In this document: piece by piece, positions 11,358-24,901 of the stretch
Layout of the letters: each line of letters begins with the position of its first letter
Numbering within the stretch: position 1 is the first letter of the stretch
Assembly (NCBI GenBank): GCA_030760725.1
Contig: JASWHV010000008.1
Location: 54,163,671-54,227,670 of the forward strand
Length of the DNA: 64,000 nt
Direction of reading: 5' to 3'
Source of the DNA: Neostapfia colusana
Lineage: Eukaryota > Streptophyta > Magnoliopsida > Poales > Poaceae
Position numbers and translations under genes: made by a program
The notes under the pieces: generated by a model
Database searches by the model: none
Seen by the model: only the letters and a program-made list of their open reading frames with translations
What the model was told of the DNA's origin: nothing

Positions 11358-14300
11358 TGTGACGCCCACAATTCTGTGGGAAACCACAGAACCGAGAACT
11401 AATGCATATGTGTGCCCAGGATGTTCATCACACATACACATATGTTCCACAAACTGAATTCAGATTATATATTACCACGAATAACAGAGTTTATTACAAT
11501 GTCTCATGAGTCTTGGACTCATGCTGACAGCGGAAGTCTTATTTCTATGCTGCGGAAGTCTTTATTCTAATGCGGAAGCAATTCTAGGCAGCAATGGCTC
11601 CATCTCTACTCCATCCCCACAGGTAAGGTTGAGAACAGATCACACGCCTAATGCTCCACTTGGTCTTCATAGAAATCTTCTCCTGTTGCTGATGATGAAA
11701 TAATAATGCAAGTTTGAGTACAATGATGTACTCAGCAAGTGCAGGAAAAATATGATATGAAGCTCATAACAAGGTAGGTATAAAAAGGCTCATTGCAGAA
11801 AGCAAAGTTATTTATCAAAAACATGATAAAACAGCAACTCATCTTTAAGTGAATGTAATCCCAACATGTATTAAAATACCAATCATACCTCCATTATGTT
11901 CATTACCTTCCATGTCACAACCGGTCATCAATCAACCTCATTCTCGCTCACGAATACCTCCTTGTATTCGCTACCATCTCACGAATACCATCTCGTATTC
12001 GCTACCATTTCATCTCATAAAACAACTTCGTCTCAAACGGAGACTAACCTTGTTGCCATGACTCAATAGTCATGCAACCCATCTTATCACCCGGACTAAA
12101 TAGTCCCGAAAACCAAACCATCCAAAACCATAATCAATAACCATATCCAATCACCATATCCAATAACGATCCCAACTAATCATGGAAGATGGCCAGGCGC
12201 TCGTGACCGTAAGCTCGGCTATCATGATAGTTTTAGACTCTGCAGAGTTTGCACCTCTTTACCCACAAGTTTGTGATTTCGTCACCCGTCGGCGACTGCA
12301 GAACCTCCATTATACCAGTACACAACCACGGTGTATGGCCAATAGATCACAAAATATCCTTTACAAAGGGGTTACAAGATGTATGGACTCACTAAGGTTT
12401 CACCGGCAGGCTAGAATCTCCAATTCTCCCACCCACGGGCCCCCTCTTGTGCCATGCAGTTCCCAGGGCAGTCTTCACTCGACTCCCATTCCCCGAGCCT
12501 TCCACGGTCCATAACAATCTAGCAACTTACCTAATTAGTCAGCTAAGCCGCACCCATACTTGCCCTTGTGGTGGCACTGTTATCCTGGCATGTGCTCACA
12601 TGAACCGGTCCTTAGATCTATGGCAAGTAAACCACCATCTCATGCTACCTCATTCACAAACTCAGTCTTGCCTAGATCTCCCTCTGATCCATGTTCGTTA
12701 ACAACATCAGTTTCTCATTATCATTACGAGTGCAGTTAGCTAGACACATCTATCTCGATTCCCAATCCCATGGACTCAGCGAAGCTTAAAAGTAAAAACC
12801 ATACCCGACTCATAAACTTCCCTGGCGACAAGGGTGGTTTTAACAAAAACTAGTAAAGTCCTATAAAAGGGTTTCCCATCATGTTTGACTCAGCACACAC
12901 ACCTTTTCGCAAAACAAAACGGTTTTTCCCAAAACATAGGATCAATATGGTCAAGGAGCACTTGCCTTGTTCTTGCGGTTCCGGTTGCTCTTGGATCTCG
13001 AAACCTTGTTGTTGCAGCTCGTCGTAGACAGCTCCCTGAGCTTGTCCTGCTATACAGGATCAGGCACATACAAAATCCACAGCAATCAATATCATGCTCA
13101 AACTTTAACTAGATGTGATGATGCATATGCATGCTATCCTATAATCAGTTTTGTTTTATTAGGTCGGTTTGTACGTGTTCTTGCATGGTTTTATGATGAA
13201 CAGAGGTGTTCAGATCAGATGTGGACGTGGCGATGACCTTGTCTTTAGATCAACCCGATCAATAAGTGATCTGTCCATGAGAAAGCTTCTGTTCGAAAGG
13301 AATTGAAGAACAGATGCAAAGAAAACACAACGATGTCGTAAGGTGGTATTGGAGACCTACCTTACGTTCTTCTCAGTCTTGGGGTCCTTCTCTGATCAGA
13401 CAGATCGTTGGGGCTCTCTTCCGGCGATCTTTCTCGCTGAACTCCGGCGGTGGCTTACTCGGAGAGTTGGAGCTAGGGCTCTAAGTCGTCGGCTCAAGAG
13501 TTGGATAAGAAGTTCGTGGTTTCGGCCAGAGGTTCTGGGTTCTATTTATAATCGGGAGAAGAAGAGTCCTGATCTGATTGGACTTCGAATAAGAGTTCTA
13601 TTCAGATTATCATTGAATATTAACAACTTATCTTGAGTTGATTTGGTGCGGTAACATTGTGGAATTCACGTCGGTTTCTCCTCCGTACCGGTATTTCTAC
13701 GCGTACAAAATCCAAAAACCGCTCCAGAACTCGTTACCTCCGTGGTGATGAGCTCCGGAAGCTCCACGTGTCCATCGGGGCCTGGTATCTCCTTCTCCGC
13801 AGAGATGAGCTCCGGTTGTGCTGTGTGTCAAGCGAGCGAGACCTCCCTTCTCCTTCGGAAGTGAGCTCCTTGTGCGCCACGTATCCTAGCGGTTGGGACC
13901 TCCTCTCTATTTGGAGGTGGCTCTGCGCATGCCACGTGTTAGTGCCGGACCTTTCCTCTCTCCGGAGGTAGCTCTGGGTGTGCCACGTATCCATTCCGGA
14001 CCTCCCTTTCCTCAGAGGTGAGCTCCGTGAATGCAACACGTCAAGTAGTCGGACTTTTCATTTTTCCTCAGAGACGAGCTCCAAGGTAAACATGTGTCCA
14101 ACAGTGATGGACCTCCCGGAGATAAGCTCCGGTGGCGACACGTGTCCAATAGAACAGGACTTCTCGGGGGTGATCTCCGAGATCGACACGTATTCCGCGC
14201 GACGGTTTCTCTGATTTCCGCGGTGACTAGCTCTGAAGGTGACATGTGTCCTGCGGAACTGCCTTTGCTTCTTCCGCAGAGGCTAGCTCCGGGGGCAACA

Positions 14301-14580
14301 TGTGTCCCACAGGGTCGGACCTCTCCCCCTTTGCGGAGATGAGCCCCGAGCCTGCCACGTAGCCAGTTTAGCGGCGGACCTCTCCCCACTTCGCAGGGAT
14401 GAGCTCTGAACACGCCACGTGGCCATTGGGCTGCGGAAGTTGTCTTTGGCGCTCTCTGGGAACTGGATTCGGCTCTTATTGGCTATCTTTTTGATATTTT
14501 TCTCTGTTCCTACTTCTTTTAAAATGATTTCTCTTCATGAAACATGAATATATGCAGAAACCGAAAATGAGGGTGTCACA
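11358..14580 (-). repeat. 3' LTR of element B (3223 bp)
   Basis: On the plus strand it starts TGTGACGCCC and ends GTGTCACA. It contains, in reverse, the poly(A)-side hairpin and GCGGAAG minisatellite (about 11500-11600), the dyad module (about 12170-12640), the CGTAAGGT hairpin (about 13336-13365), a TATA box (about 13545) and the G-box array (13760-14430). It lacks one 20 bp unit of the minisatellite relative to the 5' LTR. No gene. Confidence 0.92.
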
Positions 14581-14596
14581 AAATCTACCCCCCTTA
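14581..14596 (-). other. Polypurine tract of element B
   Basis: On the minus strand this reads TTAAGGGGGGTAGATTT directly before TGTGACACC. The pol stop codon (14594-14596) overlaps it, as in C and D. Confidence 0.8.
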
Positions 14597-17500
14597 AATT
14601 GAATCTTGCGCTCGAGATTCGTTAGTAGAGAATAGATGAGGAAATTCTACCTTGATGTCTTCTTCATGCTCCCATGTGGCTTCAGCTTTGGTGTGATGGC
14701 TCCATTGTACCTTGCACCATCGATCACTTTGTTCCTGGTGACCCTTTCCTTTACGTCCGAAATTTGGACAGGGTGCTCCGTATGAGTAAGGTCCTCTTGA
14801 AGTTCAAGCTCTTCCATTGGTAATCGCTCCTCCGGTACTCTCAAGCACTTCTTGAGCTGGGATACATGAAATACGTCATGTACATCGGAGAGATATGTTG
14901 GGAGCTCTAGTTGATAGGCTACTTCTCCTCGCTTGTCCAAAATCTTAAATGGTCTGATGTAGCGAGGTGCTAGCTTGCCTTTGACGTTGAAACGTCATTG
15001 GCCACGGATAGGCGATACCTTAAGGTATACGAAGTCTCCTACTTCGAAGCTCAACTTCCTTCACCTATTGTCCACATAGCCTTTCTGTCGTGACTGAGCA
15101 GCCTTTAAGTTCTCCCGTATTGTTTGGACTTGTTTTTCAGCTTCTTGTAGCACTTCGGGTCCAAACACCTGGTTCTCTCTGGTCTCGTTCCAGAACAGCG
15201 GTGTTCTACACCGTCTACCGTACAATGCTTCGAAAGGCGGCATCTTCAAGCTAGCATGATAGCTGTTGTTATAGGAGAATTCAGCGTACGGTAAACTCCT
15301 ATCCCAACTACGCCCACATTTCAAGGCACAAGCTCTCAACATGTCCTCAAAATTTGGTTTGTCCTTTTGGTTTGCCCATCGGTTTGTGGGTGATAGGCGG
15401 AGCTAAAATCTAGTCGTGTACCCATAGCTTTCTACAGCTTCCTCCAAAATCTAGAGGTAAACTGAGAACCTCAATTTGAGACTATCCTCCTCGGGACTCC
15501 ATGACGGCACACGATCTGCTCCATGTATAACTCGGCTAATTGTGCAACGTTGTACTTGGCCCTTATAGGAAGAAAATGGGCTGTTTTCGTCAATCGGTCC
15601 ACGATAACCCAGATGGAGTCGTAACCCGACTGAGTACGTGGCAATCCGACGATGAAATCCATACTGATGTCCTCCCACTTCCACTCTGGTTCCTTCAAAG
15701 GTTGCAACAATCCAGCGGGTCTTTGATGTTCGGCCTTCACCCGTTGGCATGTGTCGCATAGGGCAACGTATTCGGCTATATCCCTTTTCATACCATCCCA
15801 CCAGTAACAAGTCTTCAAGTCCTTGTACATTTTGGTACTTCCAGGATGTATGGAATAGGGTGAATCATGTGTCTCTTTTAATATCATGTCGCGGAGGTGC
15901 TTCACGTTAGGCACACAAATCCTTTTTCATAGCCAAAGCGTACCCTTCTCATCTTCTTTGAAATCCTTCTCTATTCCTTGTTGGATCCTTTCCTTGATCT
16001 CCTCATCCGTTGCTTGGCCATCTCTTATCCCTTGCTCCAATGAAGAGTGGATCTCTATCATTTCCATGTTGTTCAAGAATCCGAGGTGTAACCGTTCGAA
16101 CTCCTTACGTAGTTCGGGTGGTAGCTCCCGAACCGTGAGTTGGTGACATGCTCCCTTCCGGGTCAATGCATCAGCTACTACATTGGCCTTCCCAGGGTGG
16201 TAGTTGATTCCAACATCGTAATCCTTGATGAGTTCCAACCATCGACGTTGCCTCAAATTAAAGTCCGTTTGTGTAAATATGTACTTGAGGCTTTTATGAT
16301 CCGTATAGATCTCACATCGATGACCAAGGATATAATGTCTCCAAATGATCAATGCATGCACTACTTCTGCTAGCTCCAAGTCATGTGTAGGATAATTAAG
16401 CTCGTGCTTCTTTAATTGTCGTGAGGCATAGGCTACCACTTGTCCTTCTTGCATGAGCACACATCCGAGCCCCTGTCTGGAGGCGTCACAATATATGTCA
16501 AAGCTCTTGCTTACGTACGGCAATACCAAAACCGGTGCTGTGGTTAGCCTTCTCTTGAGCTCCTCAAAACTTTCTTGGCATGTTGGTGCCCATCGAAAGG
16601 CTTTCCCCTTGGTTAGCAACTCCGTCATAGGCTTTGCTATCTTAGAGAAGTTCTTAATAAAGCGTCGGTAGTATCCAGCCATCCCAAGAAAACTCCGAAT
16701 ATCCCTCATGTTTTGCGGTTGGTCCCACTTCAGAACATCCCTCACTTTTCCGGGATCAACCGATACCCCTTCTTCGGAGATAATGTGGCCTAGGAATGAT
16801 ATTTCCTTTAGCCAAAATTGACACTTGTTAAGCTTGGCATACAATTGATGCTCACGCATTTTCTGCAAGGTCAATTTCAAATGTTCTTCATGCTCCTTCT
16901 CACTTTTTGGATACACTATAATGTCGTCGATGAAAACCACGACGAACTTATCCAATTACTCCATGAAAACCTTGTTCATGAGGTATATGAAGTATGCGGG
17001 TGCATTTGTTAACCCAAAAGACATGACGGTATATTCATACGAACCACACCGTGTTCGAAAGGCAGTCTTGGGTATATCGGAGGGCTTAATCTTTAGCTGG
17101 AAATATCCCGAGCGTAGATCAATCTTGGAGAACACTCGGTTTCCTTTCATTTGATTGAATAGGTCCTATATACGGTGCAGAGGGTATTTGTTCTTGATTG
17201 TCACCTCGTTGAGAGACCTATAGTCCACGCACATCCTTTGGGTCCCATCCTTCTTGTCTACGAAGAGCACAGGAGCTCCCCATGGTGACGAGCTTGGACG
17301 TATAAAACCCTTCTCCAACTGCTCTTGGATTTGCTTCTTGAGTTCTACTAGTTCATTGACAGGCATCCTATTTGGTCTCTTTGCTATGGGTGCAGTTCCG
17401 GGTACCAAATTTTGCCTGCAAACTCAATGTCCCGATCAGGGGGCATACCTGGAAGCTCCTCTGGAAACACGTCCGAGAATTCTTGAACCACTGGAATGCT

Positions 17501-19089
17501 GTCCAATGTTGCTCCTTCAACGTGGTTCAAGATTGCCTTTTCGGTTGTTTGTTGGGCTGACTCAAACTCGACATGAATACCGTGCTCATTTGTCAACTGC
17601 ACGCTTCTTTCAGCACATTGGATTACCCCGTTGTGCTTGCTTAACCAATCCATCCTGAGTATTATGTCAATCCCTTGGAAATCCAAGACAATAAGGTTGG
17701 CAAGGAAGTCTACCCCCTTATTTTAAGGCTTACTTTCGGACATACTATATTAGTCCTCATTTCTCCTCCGGGAGAATTAACTAACGTAGCACATTTTAAG
17801 TGGGATATGGGTAGATTATGCTTGGCAACATACTTGGATGATATGAAGGAATGTGATGCTCCAGAATCAAATAAGATGGTGATTGGGTTGGAGTTGGCAA
17901 GGAACGTACCAATTATGGTGTCCTCAGCCTGTTGTGCTTCCTCAGCAGAGACATGGTTCACGTTGCCACGAGTATAGTTCTACTGTCCACGGTTTCCTTG
18001 ATTGTCCCCTCGGTTCGGTCGCGGGTTCTGTTTGGGCACGTTGCCTTGCTGTCCAGGGCCTCTCCTCGGGCACTGGTTCGCGAAGAGTCCTGTTTCCCCG
18101 CATGCAAAGCATGCCCTGTTGCCTACGGCAGCAGGTACGTTGGGGCGGGGGTTTTGAACAGGAGCGCCCATGTTAGGTCGGGGCACAGGAGGCAAGGGCA
18201 CAGAGGTGCTGGTGCAACGGGTCGTTGCTGTGGTGGCTGACTAGGGTGGTATGCAGGAGTGGTTGATCCATACTGCGGTGCGGCCGGGGGTATGTACCGA
18301 GGTCGTACCTTGCTCCCTTGGTGCTGGTATGGCATCTTCCTCTTGTACTCTCGCTCGATCTCTCGGATCTTGCTTTCGACTACTATAGCCTTGTCAACCA
18401 GCTTCGGAAAGCTTGTGTAGTCATTGTTGAGGAGCTGAACCTGGACCTCATTGTTCAACCCTCTCATGAACAGGTATTGCTTCCTCTGGTCTGAGTTGAC
18501 ATCTTCGGGGGCGACAGGGACAGTTGTGTGAACTTGTTGAGATACTCATTCACGCTTCTCTGTCCTTGGCGGAGACCTTCAAACTCTTGTCTCTTGAGGA
18601 TCATTACACCAGCAGGGATGTAATGAGAGCGGAAACTCTCCTTGAACTCAGTCCATGTGATCGCTTCCGGATCGACATGAGCATTGCATAGGGCATCCCA
18701 CCAGTCAGCAGCAGCTCCCATAAGTTGGTGCGACGCAAAGAGAACCTTCTCTCATTCATTGCACTGCACTATGGCAAGCTTCTTCTCCATGGATTTCAAC
18801 CAGTTGTCGGCCTCCATGGGGTCGTTAGCTTGAGCAAAGGTTGGTGGTCGAGTCCTCATGAACTCACCCAGTCTGTTATGAGCCAGCAGTGGTGGTGGCG
18901 GTGGTGCCGGAACGGGTTGTTGTTGTTGTTGGCCTGCAACTGACCCAAAGTTTGGATCATAGTTTGCATAAGTTGATTCTGCATGGCCATCAACCGTTCC
19001 AGATTGTTTTCACCAGCTCCGGGGTTAACAGGAACTTCATCATGGCCATCCTCACGGACGTTCCTTCGACCGGTGTTTCCTCTCACCAT
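14594..19089 (-). pseudogene. gag-pol of element B, heavily broken
   Basis: Starts at ATG 19089 (MVRGNTGRRNVREDG). Fragments in order: gag N-terminus 19089-18856; gag core with WWDALCNAHV about 18700; nucleocapsid knuckle CFACGETGLFANQC about 18110, where the usual His-Phe follows GL rather than GH; protease LFDSGASHSFIS about 17860; RT 17400-16800 with FVVVFIDDIIVY intact near 16930; RNase H (YCDASRQGLG; TDHKSLKYIF); integrase 15914-15061; chromodomain-like tail to 14594. There are several frameshifts (gag core, about 18500 and 18200; near 17705; near 17400) and stops, for example at about 17164 and 16956. The integrase catalytic region around 15345-15470 is also out of frame. It is more decayed than C or D of the same family. 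Not functional. Confidence 0.9.
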
Positions 19090-19618
19090 CTGTGAGAGAG
19101 ATTGAAATAGAATAGAAATTTAGAAGGTTAGGTAGATCCCCTCAACTATATGCATTAAGGTGGGTTGGACTATATATATTAGCCCATATGGGGATGTGAA
19201 CAAGTGACGAAACATCTCACACCTCTTTCTACTTATGTGTGGATATGGACAACGTTTTGAGACGTCCCACGACTCACACTAAGCACACAATTCACAAACA
19301 ATCATCACAAGGGCTCACACAACTCCTATTCAAGGCTTGTTCAATGGGGGTCCTATATGGCTTAGGGTGATGTCAAATCTGTGATCCAACTATGGCTTAT
19401 CCTAGGCTTGTATCCTACGTCAAGGTAGTTTCAAGGCCAATCTAAGAACCCTAGGCTTGCACCCTATGGTCAGCGTGGCTTAGCTACCAATCTGTGTCGG
19501 ATACCAATCTGTGATCTATCTAAGTGTGTAACCTACCCTCATCCGTGGCTTTTGATATCAATCTGTGTTTCCTATTTAGGCGTGTAACCCACTGTCAACC
19601 GTGGCTCTGATACCAATC
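19090..19618 (-). other. Element B leader with tandem PBS-like units
   Basis: A non-coding leader between 5' LTR and gag. The true PBS is at 19603-19615, reading TGGTATCAGAGCC on the minus strand, complementary to the initiator tRNA-Met 3' end. Further degenerate copies of the PBS plus following ~55 bp unit lie at about 19545-19600, 19495-19545 and 19470-19500, each recognisable by a form of TACCAATCTGTG on the plus strand. The rest (19090-19460) shows nothing else. Confidence 0.75.
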
Positions 19619-22600
19619 CGTGACGCCCTCAATTCTGTGGGAAACCACAGAACCGAGAACTAATGCATATGTGTGCCCAGGATGTTCATCACACATACAC
19701 ATATGTTCCACAAACTGAATTCAGATTATATCTTACCACGAATAAAAGAGTTTATTACAATGTCTCATGAGTCTTGGACTCATGCTCCAGCGGAAGTCTT
19801 ATTTCTATGCAGCGGAAGTCTTTATTCTAATGCGGAAGCAATTTAACTAATACAGAAGCAATTCTAGGCAGCAATGGCTCCATCTCTACTCCATCCCCAC
19901 AGGCAAGGTTGAGAACAGATCACACGCCTAATGCTCCACTTGGTCTTCATAGAAATCTTCTCCTGTTGCTGATGATGAAATAATAATGCAAGTTTGAGTA
20001 CAATGATGTACTCAGCAAGTGCGGGAAAAATATGATATGAAGCTCATAACAAGATAGGTATGAAAAGGCTCATTGCAGAAAGCAAAATTATTTATCAAAA
20101 ACATGATGAAACAGCAACTCATCTTTAAGTGAATGTAATCCCAAAATGTATTAAAATACCAATCATACCTCCATTATGTTCATTACCTTCCATGTCCCAA
20201 CCGGTCATCAATCAACCTCATTCTCGCTCATGAATACCTCCTCGTATTCGCTACCATCTCACGAATATCATCTCGTATTCGCTACCATTTCATCTCGTAA
20301 AACAACTTCGTCTCCCACCGAGACTAACCTTGTTGCCATGACTCAACAGTCATGCAACCCATTTATCACCCAGACTCAATAGTCCCGAAAACCAAACCAT
20401 CCAGAACCATAGCCAATAATCATATCCAATCACCATATCCAATAACCATCCCAACTAATCATGGAATTTGACCAGACGCTCGTGACCGTAAGCTCGACTA
20501 TCATCATAGTTTTAGACTCTGTAGAGTTTGCACCTCTTTACCTCCAAGTTTGTGATTTCGTCACCCATCGGCGACTGCAGAACCTCCATTATACCAGTAC
20601 ACAACCGTCGGTGTATGGCCAAGAGATCACAAAATAGCCTTTATAAAGGGGTTACTAGATGTATGGACTCACTATGGTTTCACCGGCAGGCTAGAATCTC
20701 CAATTCTCCCACCCACGGGCCCCCTCTTGTGCCATGCAGTTCCCAGGGCAGTCCTCACTCGACTCCCATTCCCCGCGCCTTCCACGGTCCATAACAGTCT
20801 AGCAACTTACCTAATTAGTCAGCTAAGCCGCACCCATACTTGGCCTTGTGGTGGCACTGTTATCCTGGCATGTGCTTGCATGAACCGGTCCTTAGATCTA
20901 CGGCAAGTAAACCACCATCTCATGCAACCTCATTCACAAACCCAGTCTTGCCTAGATCTCCCTCCGATCCATGTTCATTAACAACATCAGTTTCTCATTA
21001 TCATTACAAGTGCAGTTAGCTAGACACATCTATCTCGCTTCCCAATCCCATGGACTCAGCGAAGCTTAAAAGTAAAAACCATACCCGACTCATAAACTTC
21101 CCTAGCGACAAGGGTGGTTTTAACAAAAACTAGTAAAGTCCTATAAAAGGGTTTCCCATCATGTTTGACTCAGCACACACACCTTTTCGCAAAACAAAAC
21201 AGTTTTTCCCAAAACATAGGATCAATATGGTCAAGGAGCACTTGCCTTGTTCTTGCGGTTCCGGTTGCTCTTGGATCTCGAAACCTTGTTGTTGCAGCTC
21301 GTCATAGACAGCTCCCTGAGCTTGTCCTGCTATACAGGATCACACACATACAAGATCCACAGCAATCAATATCATGCACAAACTTTAACTAGATGCGATG
21401 ATGCATATGCATGCTATCCTATAATCAGTTTAGTTTTATTAGGTCGGTTTGTACGTCTTCTTGAATGGTTTTATGATGAACAGAGGTGTTCGGATCAGAT
21501 GTAGACGTGGCGATGACCTTGTCTTTAGATCAACCCGATCAATAAGTGATCTGTCCACGAGAAATCTTCCGTTCGAAAGGAATCGAAGAACAGATACAAA
21601 GAAAACACAACGATGTCGTAAGGTGGTATTGGAGACCTACCTTACGTTCTTCTCGGTCTCGGGGTCCTTCTCAGATCAGACAGATCATTGGGGCTCTCTT
21701 CCGGCGATCTTCCTCGCTGAACTCCGGCGATTGCTTACTCGGTGAGTTGGGGCTAGGGCTCTAAGTCGTCGGCTCAGGAGTTGGAAAAGAAGTTCGTGGT
21801 TTCGGCTAGAGGTTCTGGGTTTTATTTATAATCGGGAGAAGAAGAGTCCTGATCTGATTGGACTTTGAATAAGAGTTCTATTCAGACTATCATTGATTCT
21901 TGACAACTTATCTTGAGTTGATTTGGTGCGGTAACATTGTGGAATTCAGGTCGGTTTCTCCTCCGTACCGGTATTTCTACGCGTACAGAATCCAAAATCC
22001 GCTCCAGAACTCGTTACCTCCGTGGTGATGAGCTCCGGAAGCTCCATGTGTCCATCGGGGCCTGGTATCTCCTTCTCCGCAGAGACGAGCTCCGGTTGTG
22101 CCGCGTGTCAAGCGAGGGAGACCTCCCTTCTCCTTCGGAGGTGAGCTCCGCGTGCGCCACGTATCCTGGCGGTCGGGACCTCCTCTCTATTCGGAGGTGG
22201 CTCCGCGCACGCCACGTGTCAGTGTCGGACCTTTCCTCTCTCCGGAGGTAGCTCCGGGTGTGCCACGTATCCATTCCGGACCTCCCTTTCCTCGGAGGTG
22301 AGCTCCGTGAATGCCACGTGTCAAGTAGCGTCGTACTTTTCCTTTTTCCTCAGAGACGAGCTCCGAGGTAAACACGTTTCCAACAGTGATGGACCTCCCG
22401 GAGATAAGCTCCGGTGGCGACACGTGTCTAATAGAACAGGACTTCTCGGGGGTGATCTCCGAGATCGACACGTATCCCGCATGACGGGTTCTCTTATTTC
22501 CGCAGTGACTAGCTCCGAAGGTGACATGTGTCCTGCGGAACTGCCTTTGCTTCTTCCGCAGAGGCTAGCTACGGGGGCAACACGTGTCCCACAGGGTCGG

Positions 22601-22862
22601 TCCTCTCCCCCTTTGCGTTGATGAGCCCCGAGCCTGCCACATAGCCAGTTTAGCGGCGGACCTCTCCCCACTTCGCAGGGATGAGCTCTGAACACACCAC
22701 GTGGCCAGCGGGCCGCGGAAGTTGTCTTCGGCGCTCTCTAGGAACTGGATTCGGCTCTTATTGGCTATCTTTTTGATATTTTTCTCTGTTCCTACTTCTT
22801 TTAAAATGTTTTCTCTTCATGAAACATGAATATATGCAAAAACCAAAAATGAGGGTGTCACA
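19619..22862 (-). repeat. 5' LTR of element B (3244 bp)
   Basis: Lies between the PBS and X's LTR. It reads (minus strand) TGTGACACC... from 22862 to ...GGGCGTCACG at 19619, the last base being A to G mutated relative to the family. The U3 G-box array lies at about 22020-22720 and the TATA box (TATAAATA, minus strand) at 21823-21830. No gene; open frames in it coincide with the repeat units. Confidence 0.92.
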
Positions 22863-24901
22863 GGTGAGACCGCCGACGAGCCCCGTCACGATCGCCGTCG
22901 CTGGAAGAGAGCCGATGAGTCGTCTTGCTGTCATTGCTAGGGGGAAGGCCCCGAAGGAAGTAAGGTAGGTCTCCATTACCACCTTACAACGTCATCGCAG
23001 TTTCTTTGCATCTGTTTCTTCGATCCCTTCGAACAGAATTTTTTTCGTGTGGACATATCACGTGTTGATCGGTTTTTAATGGTGGAATTGATCTAGATCT
23101 TGAATCGAGATCATCACCACGTCCACACTTGATCCTTACACCTTTATTCATCATAAAACCCCATGCAAGCCATTAAAACATGCAAGAACACGTACAAACA
23201 GCACCATAGGATTAGCATGCATATGCACCATTGCATCTTGAGTAAGGATTGTGCATGATGTTTGATTACTGTAAATTTTGTATGTGCGTGATTGTAAGTA
23301 GAAGGACAAGCTCAGTGAGCTATCTACGAAAAACTACCACACCAAGACTTTGATATTAGTGAGCAACAGAAGCCATAGGAACAAGGCAAGTGCCTCTTGA
23401 CCATATTTATTCTATGTTTTGAAACGGTTTTGCTTGCGAAAACTGTGTATGCTTGAGTCAACTTGATGGGACACTCTTTTATAGGAGTTTACTAGTTTTG
23501 TTAACCACCCTTGTCGCCAGGGAAGTTGATGAGTCGGGTATGGTCGATTTTTCCTTTCTGCTTCGCTTTAGCTACGGGATAAGGGAAGGCGAAGTAGAAT
23601 GTGTCTAGCTACTGTATGTTAATAAGAACTTGATGTTTTTAATGAACATGAATCGGGGGAGATCTAGGCAAGCTTGGTTCGTGGATGTGGTAGAATGAGA
23701 TGGTGGTTTACTTGCCGTAGATCTAAGGACCGGTTCATGCCAGCACATGCCAGGAATACAGTGCCACCACAAGGCCAAATATAGGTGTGGCTTAGCTGAC
23801 TAATTAGGTAAGTTGCTAAATTGTTATGGACCGTGGAAGGCGCTGGGAATGGGAGTCGAGAGAGGACTGCCCTAGGAACTGCATGGCACAAGAAGGGGCC
23901 CGTAGTTGGGAGAATGGTGATTCTAGGCTGCTGGTGAAACCTTAGTGGGTCCATACATCTAGTAGCCCCTTTGTAAAGGCTATTTTGTGATCTCTTGGCC
24001 ATACACCAACGGTTGTGTACTGGTATAATGGAGGTTCTGCAGTCACCGACGGGTGACGAAATCACAAACTTGTGGGTAAAGTGGTGCAAACTCTTAAGAG
24101 TGTAAAACTATCATGATAGTCGTGCTTACGGTCACAAGCGCCTGGCCAACTCACATGATTAGATGGGATGATACGGTTTGGTTATTGGGATGTTATTGGT
24201 TTGGTCATTGGTTTGGTTATGGATTGGTCATTGAGGTTTGGTTTCGAGACTATTGAGTCTTGGTAATGAAATTGGGACTGTTGAGTCGTGACAATGAGTT
24301 TTGGTTCGGATATATGATCATGAGATGGTTATTATGAGCATGAGAAGGAATTGAGAAAGATAAATATTCGGATGAGATATGAAAAGTGGTGAATCATGAA
24401 GGAGGTATGTTGATGTTTTAATTGGATACATGTTGGGATTAAATTCACTTAAAGATAGTTTCTGTTTTTATCATGTTTGTGAAATAAACTTTGCTTTTCT
24501 GCAATGAGCCTTTTTATTCCTACCTTGTTGTAAGCTACATGTCATACTTCCCGCACTTGCTGAGTACGACATGTACTCACCCTTACATTATCATACAACA
24601 TCAGCAACAAGAGAGGAGTACTTTGAAGATCATGTGGAGTACTAGGTGTGCGATCTACCGTCAACTTGCCTGTGGAGTTGGAGATGGAGCCGCTGCTGCT
24701 GCTTAGTTTGCTTCCGCTATCGTTTAGAAGACTTCCACTGCTAGAATAAATTAGAGACTCATGAGACATTGTAATAAACCCTATTCATTCGTGGTTATAT
24801 ATTCTGAATTCAATTTGTGGATTACATGTGTATGTGTGATGAACATCCTGGGCACACATATGCATTAGCTGGGTTCTGTTTTCACGGGACCGGGCGTCAC
24901 A
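22863..24901 (+). repeat. Element X 5' LTR, right fragment
   Basis: Continues X's LTR after element B, from the target duplication GGTGA to ...GGGCGTCACA. It contains the hairpin GTAAGGTAG...CACCTTAC near 22960, the dyad module in diverged form (about 23700-24140, including TATCATGATAG near 24110), the GAGTAC...GTACTC hairpin near 24560 and a poly(A) signal (AATAAA) near 24773. It is more diverged than the LTRs of B, C and D, as expected of the oldest copy. Confidence 0.87.

Larger units (their letters stand above)
11358..22862 (-). mobile_element. Element B: complete but decayed G2 gypsy element, 11.5 kb
   Basis: The only element with both LTRs inside the window: 3' LTR 11358-14580, body 14581-19618, 5' LTR 19619-22862, all on the minus strand. 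The ends are TGTGAC...GTCACA, with the inner 5' LTR base mutated to C at 19619. It is inserted in the + strand LTR of X. The two LTRs are alike but carry scattered differences; an alignment of 11358-14580 against 19619-22862 would date the insertion. Confidence 0.92.

Noticed and set aside
13734..14413. Several overlapping open frames on both strands in the B LTR (also near 22014, 33397, 44669, 49344)
   Set aside because: They coincide with the G-box repeat array, which lacks stops by composition; they are repeated in every G2 LTR.
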